DNA from: Pseudanabaena yagii GIHE-NHR1
GTDB lineage: Bacteria > Cyanobacteriota > Cyanobacteriia > Pseudanabaenales > Pseudanabaenaceae
Direction: 5' to 3'
Assembly: GCF_012863495.1 (NCBI RefSeq)
Contig: NZ_JAAVJL010000001.1
Coordinates: forward strand, 3,033,501-3,097,500
DNA: 64,000 nucleotides
Shown piece after piece: positions 24,690 through 34,056 of the stretch. The first letter of the stretch is position 1. Each line of letters opens with the position of its first letter. A program made the translations under genes and the position numbers. Under the pieces are notes generated by a model. It was not told where the DNA came from, did not search any database, and saw nothing but the letters and a program-made list of their open reading frames with translations.

Positions 24690-25853
24690 CTATAAAAGAA
24701 GTTTTTGATATTCGTGAAGATGTGTTTTTGCCGATCGCTCCCAAAGATAATCAGCCAAAATACACCGACTGGCTTGGATTAAGGAATTAGCAAGATCGGG
24801 ATTATTGAGCGATCGCATGGCTTGGGCGATCGCTTCCACTGCATTAGGATCGACTAATAAGGCTTGTGTAGATGTTAAGAACTCAGTAAACGGCAACATA
24901 TTGGAGGTGATCATCGGTAAACCCGAAGCGATCGCTTCAAAGATTACCAGTCCCCAACCTTCCTTGATTGAGGGAAATACAAATATATCCGCACAACGAT
25001 AAATCGTACATATTTCTGCATCGGATAGTACACCCGTAATCACAACAGATTTACCGATGGCAATCCCTAATTGCTGAGCCGTAGTCAAAAAACGATCGCG
25101 ATAATCTTGGTAATCAAAGAGTGTAGAACCACCCGCGATCGCTAACTGAGCATTAGGGAAATCTGTCAATACCTGTGAAAATGCTTTTAAGAGATTAATA
25201 GAATTTTTCCTTGGTTCGATGCCGCCCACCGTCAGATAAATTGGCGATCCAGTTAGCCCAAAATGTTCTTTGAGTGAATCCTCAGAACCATCTTTGCGAT
25301 CGGAAAATCTGCTTACATTAATACCATTTATGACTCGCGGCGCATGAATTTGATAATCTTTTTGAATCTGCTTTTGCCAACTATCACTCACACATAGACA
25401 TAACGAAGCTTCGCGAATAGAACGATCCTGACATGCTCGTAAATAGGGGCTATTGTAATCTTCGATATGGTGAATCGTGCGGATAAAGTGGGGGATGATT
25501 TGTTGCGATCGCACGATAGCTAGAGCATTGGCACTGATGCAGTCTTGAGCATGGTAAATGTCATAATCCAGTTGCGAATTTTGCGAATCATCGATTAGAT
25601 AATTCACAAATTCTTGAATGCGTTGCTTAATCAATAAATCAATTTCTTTTGGCGCATCCCTAGCAGGAATCAGGCGAAATTCACAGGATAAATTGCGATC
25701 GAATCCCGTTCCATCTTTATCTAAAGCAAAAATACAAACCTGATGTCCTAAAGCCTGTAATGCTTCGGCTAGTTCTAAAGTATGGATGACACTGCCTCTC
25801 GGCTTGGTGGAGTAAGTAAATAGAGCGATACGCAATCTAGAAGTCTGAAGCAT
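24690..25853 (-). CDS. MSMEG_0565 family glycosyltransferase (Nit1C)
   Basis: 387 aa, GT4/GT-B fold. N-terminal IALFTYSTKPRGSVIHTLEL (Rossmann half), YLTVGGIEPRKNSINLLKAF (linker to the C-terminal domain) and PSIKEGWGLVIFEAIASGLP, containing the E-x7-E nucleotide-sugar motif. The 'TYSTKPRGSVVHT' start and 'GGIEPRKNSI' are characteristic of the MSMEG_0565 subfamily found in Nit1C clusters. Sugar donor and acceptor unknown. No NtcA-type box is seen directly upstream. Confidence 0.9.
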   Translation of the reverse strand: MLQTSRLRIALFTYSTKPRGSVIHTLELAEALQALGHQVCIFALDKDGTGFDRNLSCEFRLIPARDAPKEIDLLIKQRIQEFVNYLIDDSQNSQLDYDIYHAQDCISANALAIVRSQQIIPHFIRTIHHIEDYNSPYLRACQDRSIREASLCLCVSDSWQKQIQKDYQIHAPRVINGINVSRFSDRKDGSEDSLKEHFGLTGSPIYLTVGGIEPRKNSINLLKAFSQVLTDFPNAQLAIAGGSTLFDYQDYRDRFLTTAQQLGIAIGKSVVITGVLSDAEICTIYRCADIFVFPSIKEGWGLVIFEAIASGLPMITSNMLPFTEFLTSTQALLVDPNAVEAIAQAMRSLNNPDLANSLIQASRCILADYLWERSAKTHLHEYQKLLL

Positions 25854-26020
25854 CGTTTATATTTTGTGGGCAACATGAAAAGCCGAAAAGACAAATGCAG
25901 GCGATCGCCTCGGTTACGATGTAGTACTTCTCGCAAATTTGAAAAAAGATTAAATCTAATTCATTAAAATTTTCTGGGGTTGGTGGTGTAATACTGCAAA
26001 ACTGGAAATGCGATCGCTAA

Positions 26021-26115
26021 TATATAGCAATCCTAAATGGTTTGTGGAAGCGCACCCCAAAGGGGTGCGCTTCCACAAATCCAAAAATCTACAAATGATT
26101 TAGGAATGCTATATA
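26021..26115. mobile_element. 95-bp palindromic MITE-like repeat
   Basis: Outer inverted ends TATATAGCAATCCTAAAT and ATTTAGGAATGCTATATA (one mismatch), inner perfect hairpin of TTTGTGGAAGCGCACCCC with GGGGTGCGCTTCCACAAA. Non-coding. Confidence 0.8.
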
Positions 26116-26130
26116 GAGAACTGCAATATC

Positions 26131-26192
26131 AAAAAAGAAGGCTTTTATTGAAACTGCTACTTTGCAATAGTTTCAATAAAAACCTTTTTCTT
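26131..26192 (-). terminator. Long stem-loop downstream of amiE
   Basis: AAGGCTTTTATTGAAACT pairs with AGTTTCAATAAAAACCTT around a 13-nt loop, flanked by A and T runs. Position fits the end of the amidase transcript. Confidence 0.6.
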
Positions 26193-26227
26193 CACTAATT
26201 TGCACTGTAATTAAAAATAATCTAGTT

Positions 26228-26321
26228 ATAGCGTTTACCAACCTAGTGAAGTTCAGGTTTGGTTCCCTGCCTTTGGCGGGGAACCAAACCTATGTATCTC
26301 GCTTGCTTGAAAAGCGCTATA
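26228..26321. repeat. Palindromic repeat of the TATAGCGTTT...AAAAGCGCTATA family
   Basis: Inner arms AGGTTTGGTTCCC and GGGGAACCAAACCT, outer ends TATAGCG and CGCTATA, with CTAGTGAAG near the left. The same framework occurs at 47990-48087, and the AAGCAAGCGAGATACATA half at 58232-58259. Confidence 0.75.
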
Positions 26322-26324
26322 AAA

Positions 26325-27410
26325 CTAGCCCTTAACTGAAACTGGAACGGTTTCGGGTTTGGCTTTTTCTACCGAGGGGATAGCCTGCTGGTTCGGAATA
26401 CCAACAATTGGACATTCTGCTGTACCAACAGTTGAACGAGTAATTGCCTCGGAACTTTCTTTTGCCTTCTTTGGATCAAGAACCCAATCTCGATAGAATT
26501 CAAAGGGACATTCTCCCTTACCTTGATTGCCATCACCTGAATTGAGCATTCCAGTATAGCCACGATGCATCAGCTTGAAGATGTGATTCTGCGATTGGGC
26601 ATTCTTACGGAAGTCGCGGATCGCAAACTTAGACAAAGCAGCATATTGAATACCATTTTCTTCTTCTCCGCATTCACCAAGGGTGCGCCCATCAAATCCA
26701 ACGATCGCCGAATGACCAAAGTAACTATAAACCCCATCAAATCCAGAGGCATTTGCCACCGCCACATAGGTATTATTCATCCATGCCATCGCCTTAGAAA
26801 CAATGATTTGCTGCTCCTTAGCGGGATACATATAACCCTGACAGCGCACAACCAACTCTGCGCCACGCATGACACAATCGCGCCAAATTTCAGGATAGTT
26901 ACCATCATCACAAATAATCAAGCTGATCTTCAAGCCCTTAGGACCCTCTGAGACGTAGGTGCAGTCGCCAGGATACCAACCTTCTATTGGAGTCCAAGGC
27001 ATGATCTTGCGATATTTCTGAACAATTTCACCGCGATCATTCATTAAAATCAAGGTGTTATAAGGCACTTTATTTGGATGAGCCTCATGTTTTTCACCTG
27101 TTAAAGAAAATACTCCCCAGACTTTATTCCTAATACAAGCTTGTGAAAAGATTGCAGTTTCTTCACCAGGAACTGTTGCGGCAGTTTCCATCATTTCCTT
27201 AGGATCGTACATGATGCCGTGGGTAGAATATTCTGGAAAGATCACCAGATCCATACCAGGTAAGCCAACCTTCATTCCATCAATCATTGAAGCAATTTTC
27301 TTGCAATTTTCAATGACTTCTTCCTTGGTATGCAGGCGCGGCATTTTGTAATTAACAACCGCAACTCCAACGGCATCTTCGCTCGAAGATATATCGCCAT
27401 GATAAGACAT
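26325..27410 (-). CDS. amiE: Aliphatic amidase
   Basis: 361 aa, nitrilase superfamily, hydrolysing short aliphatic amides to acid and ammonia in the cytoplasm. The N-terminus [20 protein letters not shown] and residues [12 protein letters not shown] (Glu60), [10 protein letters not shown] (Lys135) and [16 protein letters not shown] (Cys167) correspond one for one with AmiE of Pseudomonas (Glu59, Lys134, Cys166). Length is also that of AmiE, longer than formamidase AmiF. It is embedded in the Nit1C cluster on the same strand, 832 bp after the AIR-synthase-like gene and before the glycosyltransferase. Together with the nitrilase it would release ammonium from nitriles and amides. Confidence 0.94.
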   Translation of the reverse strand: MSYHGDISSSEDAVGVAVVNYKMPRLHTKEEVIENCKKIASMIDGMKVGLPGMDLVIFPEYSTHGIMYDPKEMMETAATVPGEETAIFSQACIRNKVWGVFSLTGEKHEAHPNKVPYNTLILMNDRGEIVQKYRKIMPWTPIEGWYPGDCTYVSEGPKGLKISLIICDDGNYPEIWRDCVMRGAELVVRCQGYMYPAKEQQIIVSKAMAWMNNTYVAVANASGFDGVYSYFGHSAIVGFDGRTLGECGEEENGIQYAALSKFAIRDFRKNAQSQNHIFKLMHRGYTGMLNSGDGNQGKGECPFEFYRDWVLDPKKAKESSEAITRSTVGTAECPIVGIPNQQAIPSVEKAKPETVPVSVKG

Positions 27411-28242
27411 AAAATCCTCTACTTATTATAAATAAATTTAGATTTTGTTTAGCTGCAAAAGACGTGCTGAGAAATAATAATAATTACTCTTGCTTCTTAA
27501 TTTGATTGCTAAACATTTTATAATTAATAAATACAACTCAAATCCATAGCTAATTTAATAAAAGAATCAACAACAATATTTGTTCTTGATTTACGAAGTC
27601 TTAGCAAGGATATTAACAGTTAAGTATCTAGGTATAATTAAAACCAATATCCAAAAACTATAGTGCAGGCTGCGCGTGCGTCAAAAGTTTTAGGATTATA
27701 TGTTTAATTTCACTTAGCTACGTGATAACTATTATAGAACTCACAAAAATGGAGATTGTATCGTTTACAACCTATTGATTCACCAATTCTAAAGATGTAG
27801 TGAGGATGAAATACAATAGATCATTCGATAAATTGTCTCATAGCTACGTGAGGATTTCCTGATGTTTGATTTGTTTGGTTTATTCAATATTTCAGCGAAA
27901 AATATAGCAAATTTTAGCTTGGCGAGTACAGTAGCAAGAGAGAGTAAACCAAGGTTGAAAATCTGAACTAGAAAGACTATTGAATATACTCTCATGCTGA
28001 TTTATATCTAAAAAACTTTTATCCTTTCTCCTATGCTGTACCTCACCAAGCTGCAATTTGCTATATTTTCATTGATTTTTATGTTGTTATATGTATGTTA
28101 TCGATGATAACATTTCTAAGAAATTAATCCCTAATAATTAATGGTTAAAAAGCTAGACAAACGAAAATCATTTACTATTGAAAACTTAACAAACCGTAGG
28201 TGATTTACTATTTTACAATCTCTTGTTTCTCAAAACTGCAAC
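27411..28242. other. 832-bp A/T-rich gap inside the Nit1C cluster
   Basis: No convincing gene. It contains a perfect inverted repeat ATGTTATC-GAT-GATAACAT at 28095-28113 and the sequence TAGCTACGTGA twice (27716 and 27841 regions). The 27411-27640 part should hold the amidase promoter. A near match to an NtcA box (GTATCTAGGTATAA, 27624) lacks the final C and is far from the start. Confidence 0.5.
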
Positions 28243-29205
28243 TCAAAATCCAGTTAAAGCTTCATGCTTGAAATCCCAAAACAAACATGATTCACCTTGC
28301 GATCGCAATATCAATTGAGTGTTTGCTTGTACTTCCCCAATCACCGCGCAGACTAAATCCTGTTGCTCAAATTCCGCTTGTACATTAGCTAAATGTTCGG
28401 GTCGGATGCTCAAGAGAAATCCATAGCTAGGAAATGAAGTTAACCATTTTTCGAGCGAAAGTGAATCAGGGCAAGGAACGCGATCGAGATCGAGAATTGC
28501 GCCACATTTAGAGGTTTCTAAGAGCATCAGCAATGTGCCAACAATTCCACCCATGCTGATATCCTTACCTGCGTCACACCAACCATTCGCCGCTAGTCTT
28601 GGTAAGATGGCTAGATTTTGGCGCAATCGCTCAGGCTCGGCGGTGGTGGCAGCATTCCAAAAGGCATAATCGGAATGACATTGCCCGCGAAAATCCGTTG
28701 CGATTAATAACAAATCGTTGGGCTGAGCCTTGAAACTAGAGATCAGATGGTGAGCGCGTCCTAAAATAGCCACAGATAGAGCATTGTAAATACTATGACA
28801 ATTAGTATGACCGCCAACAATGGGAACTTGATAGGCAAGAGATGCAGCGCACATTCCTTCCCATATTGGTGCGGTCTGTTCGCGGGTTTGACTCCAAATG
28901 CTATCGACAACGGCGATCGGCACGCCTCCCATCGCGTAGATATCGCTCACATTGACCATCACCGCACACCAACCCGCAAACCAAGGGTCAGTTTCAATTA
29001 GTTGGGGTAACATTCCCTCAGAAGCTAATAGTAAATAGCCATCGCTATCGGGAATCGCTGCACAGTCATCACCGATTAAAACCCGATCGCTTTGCCATAT
29101 GTCAGCTTGCCTCGCCCGATATAACGCCTTTGCCGCCGTTTGAATATCTTGCTTTTGTGGCAAACTAAGCGATCGCTGCAATCTTTTTACCAGTTCTGAA
29201 AGCAT
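28243..29205 (-). CDS. AIR synthase-like protein of Nit1C (Sll0787/MSMEG_0567 C-terminal type)
   Basis: 320 aa, PurM/SelD/ThiL-like ATP-binding fold. LIGDDCAAIPDSDGYLLLAS (GDD motif near residue 41), MVNVSDIYAMGGVPIAVVDS (metal/ATP Asp) and GGHTNCHSIYNALSVAILGR are the AIRS signatures, and MGGIVGTLLMLLETSKCGA the second domain. In Nit1C it is predicted to phosphorylate or activate a substrate with ATP. In actinobacteria the acetyltransferase and this domain are fused; here they are separate, as in Synechocystis. It is the last gene of the tight operon starting at 32337. Confidence 0.9.
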   Translation of the reverse strand: MLSELVKRLQRSLSLPQKQDIQTAAKALYRARQADIWQSDRVLIGDDCAAIPDSDGYLLLASEGMLPQLIETDPWFAGWCAVMVNVSDIYAMGGVPIAVVDSIWSQTREQTAPIWEGMCAASLAYQVPIVGGHTNCHSIYNALSVAILGRAHHLISSFKAQPNDLLLIATDFRGQCHSDYAFWNAATTAEPERLRQNLAILPRLAANGWCDAGKDISMGGIVGTLLMLLETSKCGAILDLDRVPCPDSLSLEKWLTSFPSYGFLLSIRPEHLANVQAEFEQQDLVCAVIGEVQANTQLILRSQGESCLFWDFKHEALTGF

Positions 29206-29262
29206 TGTAGTCCTAATAAAATATGGATAAGAATAGGCGACGCTTCGCGCTGCCCATTCTTA

Positions 29263-29769
29263 CTAAGATACCTTGTGACTTTGCCAAAGGAGACTAGGAC
29301 ATAGCTCGATCGCCGCAGGATAGAAATTGAGATCGGCTTCCATTAAGTGATGAGGGCGATCGCAAATCGTGATCTCTTTTAGAGATTCCCAATGGAGACG
29401 CTGGAAAAAGCGCACGTTCTGTAATTGGACTGTTGCCAAAAAGCGATCGCAGCCCCAAGTATTTGCCGTGGTGACAGCCTTATGGATCAATCCTTTGCCA
29501 ATCTGCCAACCACGACGAAATTCTGGATGAGTCCCCAATCTCCCCCCATACCAAAGTCTGGGCTGGGTTTCGTATATTCTGACCACACCGACAACGCGAT
29601 CGCTGGCGGTTTCTATGGCAACAATGGGATAAGCGGTTTTATCGATATCATCAAGATCGTCTTCTTCAAATACATCCTGCTCTTCCACAAAGATCGCCCT
29701 TCTTAAATCGAAGTAATCTTTTATTTCTTTAGGAGAGGTGGCAAGTTTAAAAATATAAGGTTGTGTCAT
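29263..29769 (-). CDS. GNAT acetyltransferase-like protein of Nit1C (Sll0786/MSMEG_0567 N-terminal type)
   Basis: 168 aa. ATG 29769 (MTQPYIFKLATSP) with an upstream AAGAAG is preferred over the TTG at 29793. ERRAIFVEEQ-like text (DYFDLRRAIFVEEQDVFEED) and GGRLGTHPEFRRGWQIGKGL (acetyl-CoA loop region) place it in the GNAT fold. It lies 10 nt after the radical SAM stop and 57 nt before the AIRS gene. Acceptor substrate unknown. Confidence 0.9.
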   Translation of the reverse strand: MTQPYIFKLATSPKEIKDYFDLRRAIFVEEQDVFEEDDLDDIDKTAYPIVAIETASDRVVGVVRIYETQPRLWYGGRLGTHPEFRRGWQIGKGLIHKAVTTANTWGCDRFLATVQLQNVRFFQRLHWESLKEITICDRPHHLMEADLNFYPAAIELCPSLLWQSHKVS

Positions 29770-29779
29770 ATTCTTCTTT

Positions 29780-30871
29780 CTATAATTTTTCAAAAGTAGA
29801 AAGCGCCGAGCAAGCGCCGCACTTACCGCAACCCGCTTTCATATCTGCCGAAGACATTCCTGCTTGCTTGAGCATTTGCCCAATCTTTTCATAGAGCGCA
29901 AACATAAACTCACTCTTGGGAGCAGGATGATTGGCTAAAGGTGTTCCAGAGATCGGCACAAAGGGAACCACAAAGGGATAAACACCACACTTAATCAGGC
30001 GATCGCTAATTTCCACTAGCGTCTCAAAACTATCACCCAAGCCAGCTAGTAAATAGGTACTCACCTGTCCCCAACCAAATACTTTCACCGCCGCCGCAAA
30101 CGCTTCAAAATAATATTCGATTGGTACTGATGCTTTACCTGCCATAATCCACGATCGCACCTTTGGATCGGCTGCTTCCAAATGCATCCCTAAAGTATCA
30201 ATTCCAGCCGCCTTCATCCTCTCAAACCAGATAAAATCATCGGGCGGTTCGCATTGCGCCTGAATTGGAATATCCACTTTTGCCTTAATTGCCTTAGCGC
30301 ATTCAGTTAAATAAGCTGCACCGCGATCGCTAGTATTTGGTGTACCTGTAGTCATCACCAGATGTTTAACCCCGTCAAGACGTACAGCAGCTTCGGCAAC
30401 TTCCGCAAGTTGTGATGGAGTCTTTTTGGCGATCGTCCGCCCTGCTTCTAGGGATGCACCGATCGCGCAAAATTGACAGGATGTTTCAGTGTTGTTGTAA
30501 CGCATACAGGTTTGTAAAACCGTTGTGGCTAGCACATCACGGCTATGTAACAAAGCAATTTTGCGATAGGGAATTCCATCCGCAGTTGTCAGGCTGTAAA
30601 ATTTAGGTTCCTGCGGAAAGGCGATCGGCATGATTTCCTGCCCATCCATTCGCAGTACTAGCTGATCGGTCTCTGGATCGATCGCTGCCGTATAGGGCGA
30701 TCGCGACGATGAGTCAGTATAAATGGGAACCATTACCGTAGTGCCATCAATGGCGATCGCCTTGTGATCGGAAGGACCTGCACCACCTTTACGACCCGCC
30801 ACCCCAATATTCGGCTCTACCCAACTCAAACCCTGCGTTTGAATGTCTGTAATTAATTGTTGCTTATTCAT
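29780..30871 (-). CDS. Radical SAM protein of Nit1C (MSMEG_0568 family)
   Basis: 363 aa. Cluster ligands lie in [20 protein letters not shown], a C-x8-C-x2-C spacing typical of this family instead of CX3CX2C. The TIM-barrel part continues through [39 protein letters not shown], and [22 protein letters not shown]-terminal [14 protein letters not shown] adds further Cys, perhaps an auxiliary Fe-S site. It overlaps the nitrilase by 8 nt (translational coupling). Chemistry unknown; the cluster is required for cyanide use in some bacteria. Confidence 0.93.
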   Translation of the reverse strand: MNKQQLITDIQTQGLSWVEPNIGVAGRKGGAGPSDHKAIAIDGTTVMVPIYTDSSSRSPYTAAIDPETDQLVLRMDGQEIMPIAFPQEPKFYSLTTADGIPYRKIALLHSRDVLATTVLQTCMRYNNTETSCQFCAIGASLEAGRTIAKKTPSQLAEVAEAAVRLDGVKHLVMTTGTPNTSDRGAAYLTECAKAIKAKVDIPIQAQCEPPDDFIWFERMKAAGIDTLGMHLEAADPKVRSWIMAGKASVPIEYYFEAFAAAVKVFGWGQVSTYLLAGLGDSFETLVEISDRLIKCGVYPFVVPFVPISGTPLANHPAPKSEFMFALYEKIGQMLKQAGMSSADMKAGCGKCGACSALSTFEKL

Positions 30872-31841
30872 CGGCTACATTAGTTAATTGATCGGGGAAT
30901 TGGCTAGAAAATCGGTTATCCATCGCCGACCAAGGCTGGGAGTTGAGATGCAATTGCAGAAGATCGGGGCGGGAATAGTGACCAACTGAATCCATCATCC
31001 GCTTACGTTTCGTGATCAGCGAAAAATCAAGATCAGCGATCGCCATACCTTCCCCTTCCGTAATTGGCGGACAGAGATGATTGCCCTCTGGTCCAATAAT
31101 GGCAGTGTTACAACCACCACTGAGTACTTTTTGTAACTTTTCGTCAGTAGTAATCTGCGCGACCTGTTCTGGTGACAGCCAACCTGTGGAATTTACTACA
31201 AAGCAACCCGACTCCAAAGCATGATGACGAATTGTCACTTCAATCTGATCCGTAAAAATCTGTCCAACCATCGAACCAGGGAACTGAGCGCAATGGATTT
31301 GCTCATGTTGGGACATCAGCGCATATCTTGCTAAAGGATTGTAATGCTCCCAACATGCCAAAGCTCCAAGTTTTCCCACAGCACTATCCACCACAATTAG
31401 CCCCGCGCCATCACCTTGTCCCCAAACCATACGTTCGTGATAGGTTGGCGTAATTTTGCGCCGCTTTAACAACAAAGTGCCATCGGCATCAAAAATTAGC
31501 TGCGTATTGTACAGCGAACCGCGATCACGTTCATTTATCCCTAGCACCACCGCGATCTCATAGGCTTTAGCAGCATCACCGACCGCCTCAGTCACAGGAC
31601 TGGGTACAGTCACCGCCTCTTCGTAAAGACGCATATGTTCTTTACCCATTAATACGGGCGGCTGCACAAAGGAGAAATAGGGATAGTAAGGAATAAATGT
31701 TTCTGGAAAAACAACCAGTTGAGCGCCTTCTTTTGCGGCTTTAGCGATCGCATCGAGAACCTTCTCAGTTGTACCATCGCGACTAAACAGAACAGGGCTA
31801 ATTTGAACGGCGGCGGCTCTAACTGTGCGCGAATAATCCAT
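30864..31841 (-). CDS. nit1: Nitrilase of the Nit1C cluster
   Basis: 325 aa. ATG 31841 ([20 protein letters not shown]) is preferred over the upstream ATG-like start at 31889, which would overlap the preceding gene. Catalytic triad visible: Glu47 ([12 protein letters not shown]), Lys129 ([20 protein letters not shown]) and Cys163 ([20 protein letters not shown]). The extended Glu region [11 protein letters not shown] is typical of true nitrilases (nitrile to acid plus ammonia). The gene follows MSMEG_0572 by 13 nt. Homologue of Synechocystis sll0784. Confidence 0.94.
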   Translation of the reverse strand: MDYSRTVRAAAVQISPVLFSRDGTTEKVLDAIAKAAKEGAQLVVFPETFIPYYPYFSFVQPPVLMGKEHMRLYEEAVTVPSPVTEAVGDAAKAYEIAVVLGINERDRGSLYNTQLIFDADGTLLLKRRKITPTYHERMVWGQGDGAGLIVVDSAVGKLGALACWEHYNPLARYALMSQHEQIHCAQFPGSMVGQIFTDQIEVTIRHHALESGCFVVNSTGWLSPEQVAQITTDEKLQKVLSGGCNTAIIGPEGNHLCPPITEGEGMAIADLDFSLITKRKRMMDSVGHYSRPDLLQLHLNSQPWSAMDNRFSSQFPDQLTNVADE

Positions 31842-31854
31842 GGGAAATAGTAAC

Positions 31855-32337
31855 CTACAGAGTCCAAGTATCGAGAATAAAAGCACCATCCTTGCGATGC
31901 ATCAGGATAATATCCAACACATCAAGGGGGCTAATTGGACGAATTCCAGGGAGGAGAGATGGTTCTCCATGACCATAGAGAGCTTGGAGCGCAAACCGAC
32001 AAGCGTAGACCTTGCCACCTTCAGATATAAATTTGGTGATTTGATCGCCAAAATTCTGATGTCCTGGGAAGGCGCTATCACCTAATTTAGGAAAACCGCG
32101 CTGAATTCCTAAAGTTACCCCAGGTCCATAGAGCAGAATAGAAGTCTCAAATCCTTTTCTCTGTAGGCGGGTTGCTTGCAGCAAGTTTACAAACCCAATC
32201 GAACCTTCAAAAGCAACTGTATGAAAAGTCACCAGTGCTTTCTCTCCCGGATCCGCTTTGACATCTGGAAATACTTTCTCTTCGTAATCAACAAAGCAGT
32301 CACCACTTTGATGAGCAGGGGTCGTAACCTGAGGCAT
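31855..32337 (-). CDS. MSMEG_0572/Sll0783 family nitrogen-starvation response protein
   Basis: 160 aa. ATG 32337 ([20 protein letters not shown]) is chosen; the longer frame to 32400 starts with TTG and runs into the promoter's start site. [20 protein letters not shown], with [20 protein letters not shown] and [17 protein letters not shown], resembles the DsrE/peroxiredoxin-like small Rossmann fold. In Synechocystis, sll0783 is strongly induced by nitrogen starvation and its mutant loses normal polyhydroxybutyrate accumulation (established knowledge). First gene of the operon to 28243, behind an NtcA-type promoter at 32409-32451. Confidence 0.92.
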   Translation of the reverse strand: MPQVTTPAHQSGDCFVDYEEKVFPDVKADPGEKALVTFHTVAFEGSIGFVNLLQATRLQRKGFETSILLYGPGVTLGIQRGFPKLGDSAFPGHQNFGDQITKFISEGGKVYACRFALQALYGHGEPSLLPGIRPISPLDVLDIILMHRKDGAFILDTWTL

Positions 32338-32408
32338 AATTTTTATCTTTAATAAGATGATGGATATTGATTGATGAAATGCTTGATCAAATGCAATCAA
32401 TCACGTTT

Positions 32409-32451
32409 AGATTAAGCGCTCTTTTGTATGAACTTTTGTAACACTGAATAC
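32409..32451 (-). promoter_or_regulatory. NtcA-activated promoter of the Nit1C operon
   Basis: On the minus strand GTATTCAGTGTTAC (32451-32438) is a perfect GTA-N8-TAC NtcA box, followed after exactly 23 nt by TAATCT (32414-32409), matching the -10 form TAN3T. This is the class II NtcA promoter layout. Transcription would start near 32402, about 65 nt before ATG 32337. Confidence 0.85.
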
Positions 32452-32526
32452 GGAAGAGGCAAAGCTGTAACCAATGTTACGAATTTCAAAAAATATTTCG
32501 CACGCTTAGCATGTAAAACATTCCAC

Positions 32527-33810
32527 TTACGAACCTAATAAAAACTCATTGACAACATTCCAAGCACTAGACTGAGTGACTTTTTTACTAGAAATAATAT
32601 GGTCAGCTAAATAATTAGCATCCCTCGCCACTCCCGAAAATCTTCCTGAACCCCAAGTGTATAGCCAAGGAAGTCCCAAGAAGTAAAAGCCACTCGCATC
32701 AGTGACACCACGCTTATGTCCTGGATAACCCTTGCCATCAAACACAGGAATCTCAATCCAACTAAAATCACTATGGTAGCCCGTACACCAGATCACAGTG
32801 CTAATATTCGCTACGACCCAATCGATCTCTAAGATTGATTCCTGAGGTTGCCATACAGGTTGATAGGGCGGATCGACAGGTGCTTGAATCTGATTCTTCT
32901 CTATAAATTCATCAATAGTTTTCTTGATGCTCTCCGCCACCGCATCAGCAGCATCAAGATTTTGAGCTAAGTCATCAAAAAACTCTAATTTTTCGTGATT
33001 AACCGACTTCAATCGCCCATGCAATTGCATCCCTTCGATCGCAAATTGACGTAAATTAATTTCCCGACCACCATCTCGCCCTGTCACATAATGGTTTGCC
33101 TTCGCTCTGACCTTATCTTTTTGAGGATGCTCATCGATCGTCAAATCATAATAGCCCATGCGATCTAGCCAATCCACCACATCTTGTCCACGATAACGCC
33201 GAGGCGATCGCGGTGCACTGCCAACACATAGATGCACCTGCTTACCTGCTAGGTGCAAATCTTCGGCAATCTGACAGCCCGATTGCCCTGTCCCGACCAC
33301 CAAGATTGCGCCATCAGGTAGTGACTCTGGATTTTGGTATTGAGACGAATGGATCTGCGCGATATTTTCTGGGAATCTTTCTGCAATTTTAGGTATTTTG
33401 GGATTGTGATAGCCGCCCACCGCAACCACGACCTGATCGGCTGTAAAATCACCAATCGAAGTAATGATTTCATATGCATTCAAGGTGTGATTCTTACTTA
33501 CTTTTAAGACCTCTACGCTTTCCTTAATCGGTGGCGAGAATGACGCGGCATATTCCTCAATATATTTAACAATGTCATCCTTTTGCATAAACCCATGAGG
33601 ATCGTTGCCATTGTAGTGATAACCAGGAAGTTGACATTGCCAATTAGGCGTAACTAAACAAAAAGAATCCCATCGGCGATCGCGCCATGAATGTCCAATT
33701 CTATTTTTTTCAAAAATAATATGATCGATACCTCTTTCCTTTAAGCAATAGCTCATAGACAGCCCAGCCTGACCGCCACCAACTATGATTACGGAATAAT
33801 GATTTTGCAT
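32527..33810 (-). CDS. FAD-dependent oxidoreductase of the MSMEG_0569 family (Nit1C)
   Basis: 427 aa. FAD-binding GGGQAGLSMSYCLKERGIDH at the N-terminus, then the flavin-monooxygenase-like RDRRWDSFCLVTPNWQCQLP and a second dinucleotide site VVGTGQSGCQIAEDLHLAGK. WCTGYHSDFSWIE and GLPWLYTWGSGRFSGVARDA are near the C-terminus. The family is the flavoprotein partner of Nit1C clusters, related to YUCCA/FMO-type monooxygenases. Own NtcA-type promoter at 33842-33884; 189 nt separate it from the MSMEG_0572 start and its promoter. Confidence 0.93.
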   Translation of the reverse strand: MQNHYSVIIVGGGQAGLSMSYCLKERGIDHIIFEKNRIGHSWRDRRWDSFCLVTPNWQCQLPGYHYNGNDPHGFMQKDDIVKYIEEYAASFSPPIKESVEVLKVSKNHTLNAYEIITSIGDFTADQVVVAVGGYHNPKIPKIAERFPENIAQIHSSQYQNPESLPDGAILVVGTGQSGCQIAEDLHLAGKQVHLCVGSAPRSPRRYRGQDVVDWLDRMGYYDLTIDEHPQKDKVRAKANHYVTGRDGGREINLRQFAIEGMQLHGRLKSVNHEKLEFFDDLAQNLDAADAVAESIKKTIDEFIEKNQIQAPVDPPYQPVWQPQESILEIDWVVANISTVIWCTGYHSDFSWIEIPVFDGKGYPGHKRGVTDASGFYFLGLPWLYTWGSGRFSGVARDANYLADHIISSKKVTQSSAWNVVNEFLLGS

Positions 33811-33841
33811 TTACGAACTTCCCTTTTGATAGCTTGTCCTG

Positions 33842-33884
33842 AGAGTAAGCGCTGCATTGAAGGATGTTTTGTAACTTCTAATAC
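33842..33884 (-). promoter_or_regulatory. NtcA-activated promoter of the MSMEG_0569 flavoprotein gene
   Basis: On the minus strand GTATTAGAAGTTAC (33884-33871) is a perfect GTA-N8-TAC box, followed after exactly 23 nt by TACTCT (TAN3T form, 33847-33842). Both this promoter and the one at 32409 keep AAAA just after the box and GCGCT just before the -10. ATG lies at 33810, about 25 nt beyond the expected start site. Confidence 0.85.
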
Positions 33885-33983
33885 GAAAGCGTAAACTCTA
33901 GGATAAAAGTCTATTCCCTGCCAAGTTATACCTTGGGTTTTAGAAACTATTAGCGAAGTCTGGGCGAGACAACTTTCTTAGGA

Positions 33984-34056
33984 AGTTACGTGGAACTCAG
34001 GGTATGAACTTCTTGCTGCTAGCACAGCAGGGCAACCACGAGGGGATTGCCCCTAC
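33984..34056. repeat. Partial copy of the 23383-23546 MITE-like element
   Basis: GAAGTTACGTGGAAC, then CTTCTTGCTGCTAGCACAGC and AGGGCAACCACGAGGGGATT align with the left half of the element at 23383. The right inverted end is not found. Confidence 0.7.

Noticed and set aside
27624-27637. Possible NtcA box upstream of amiE (GTATCTAGGTATAA)
   Set aside because: The last base of TAC is missing and no -10 at 22-24 nt is convincing.
27789-27995. 68-codon minus-strand frame in the Nit1C gap
   Set aside because: Composition is A/T-driven, no ribosome binding site, and no recognisable pattern.
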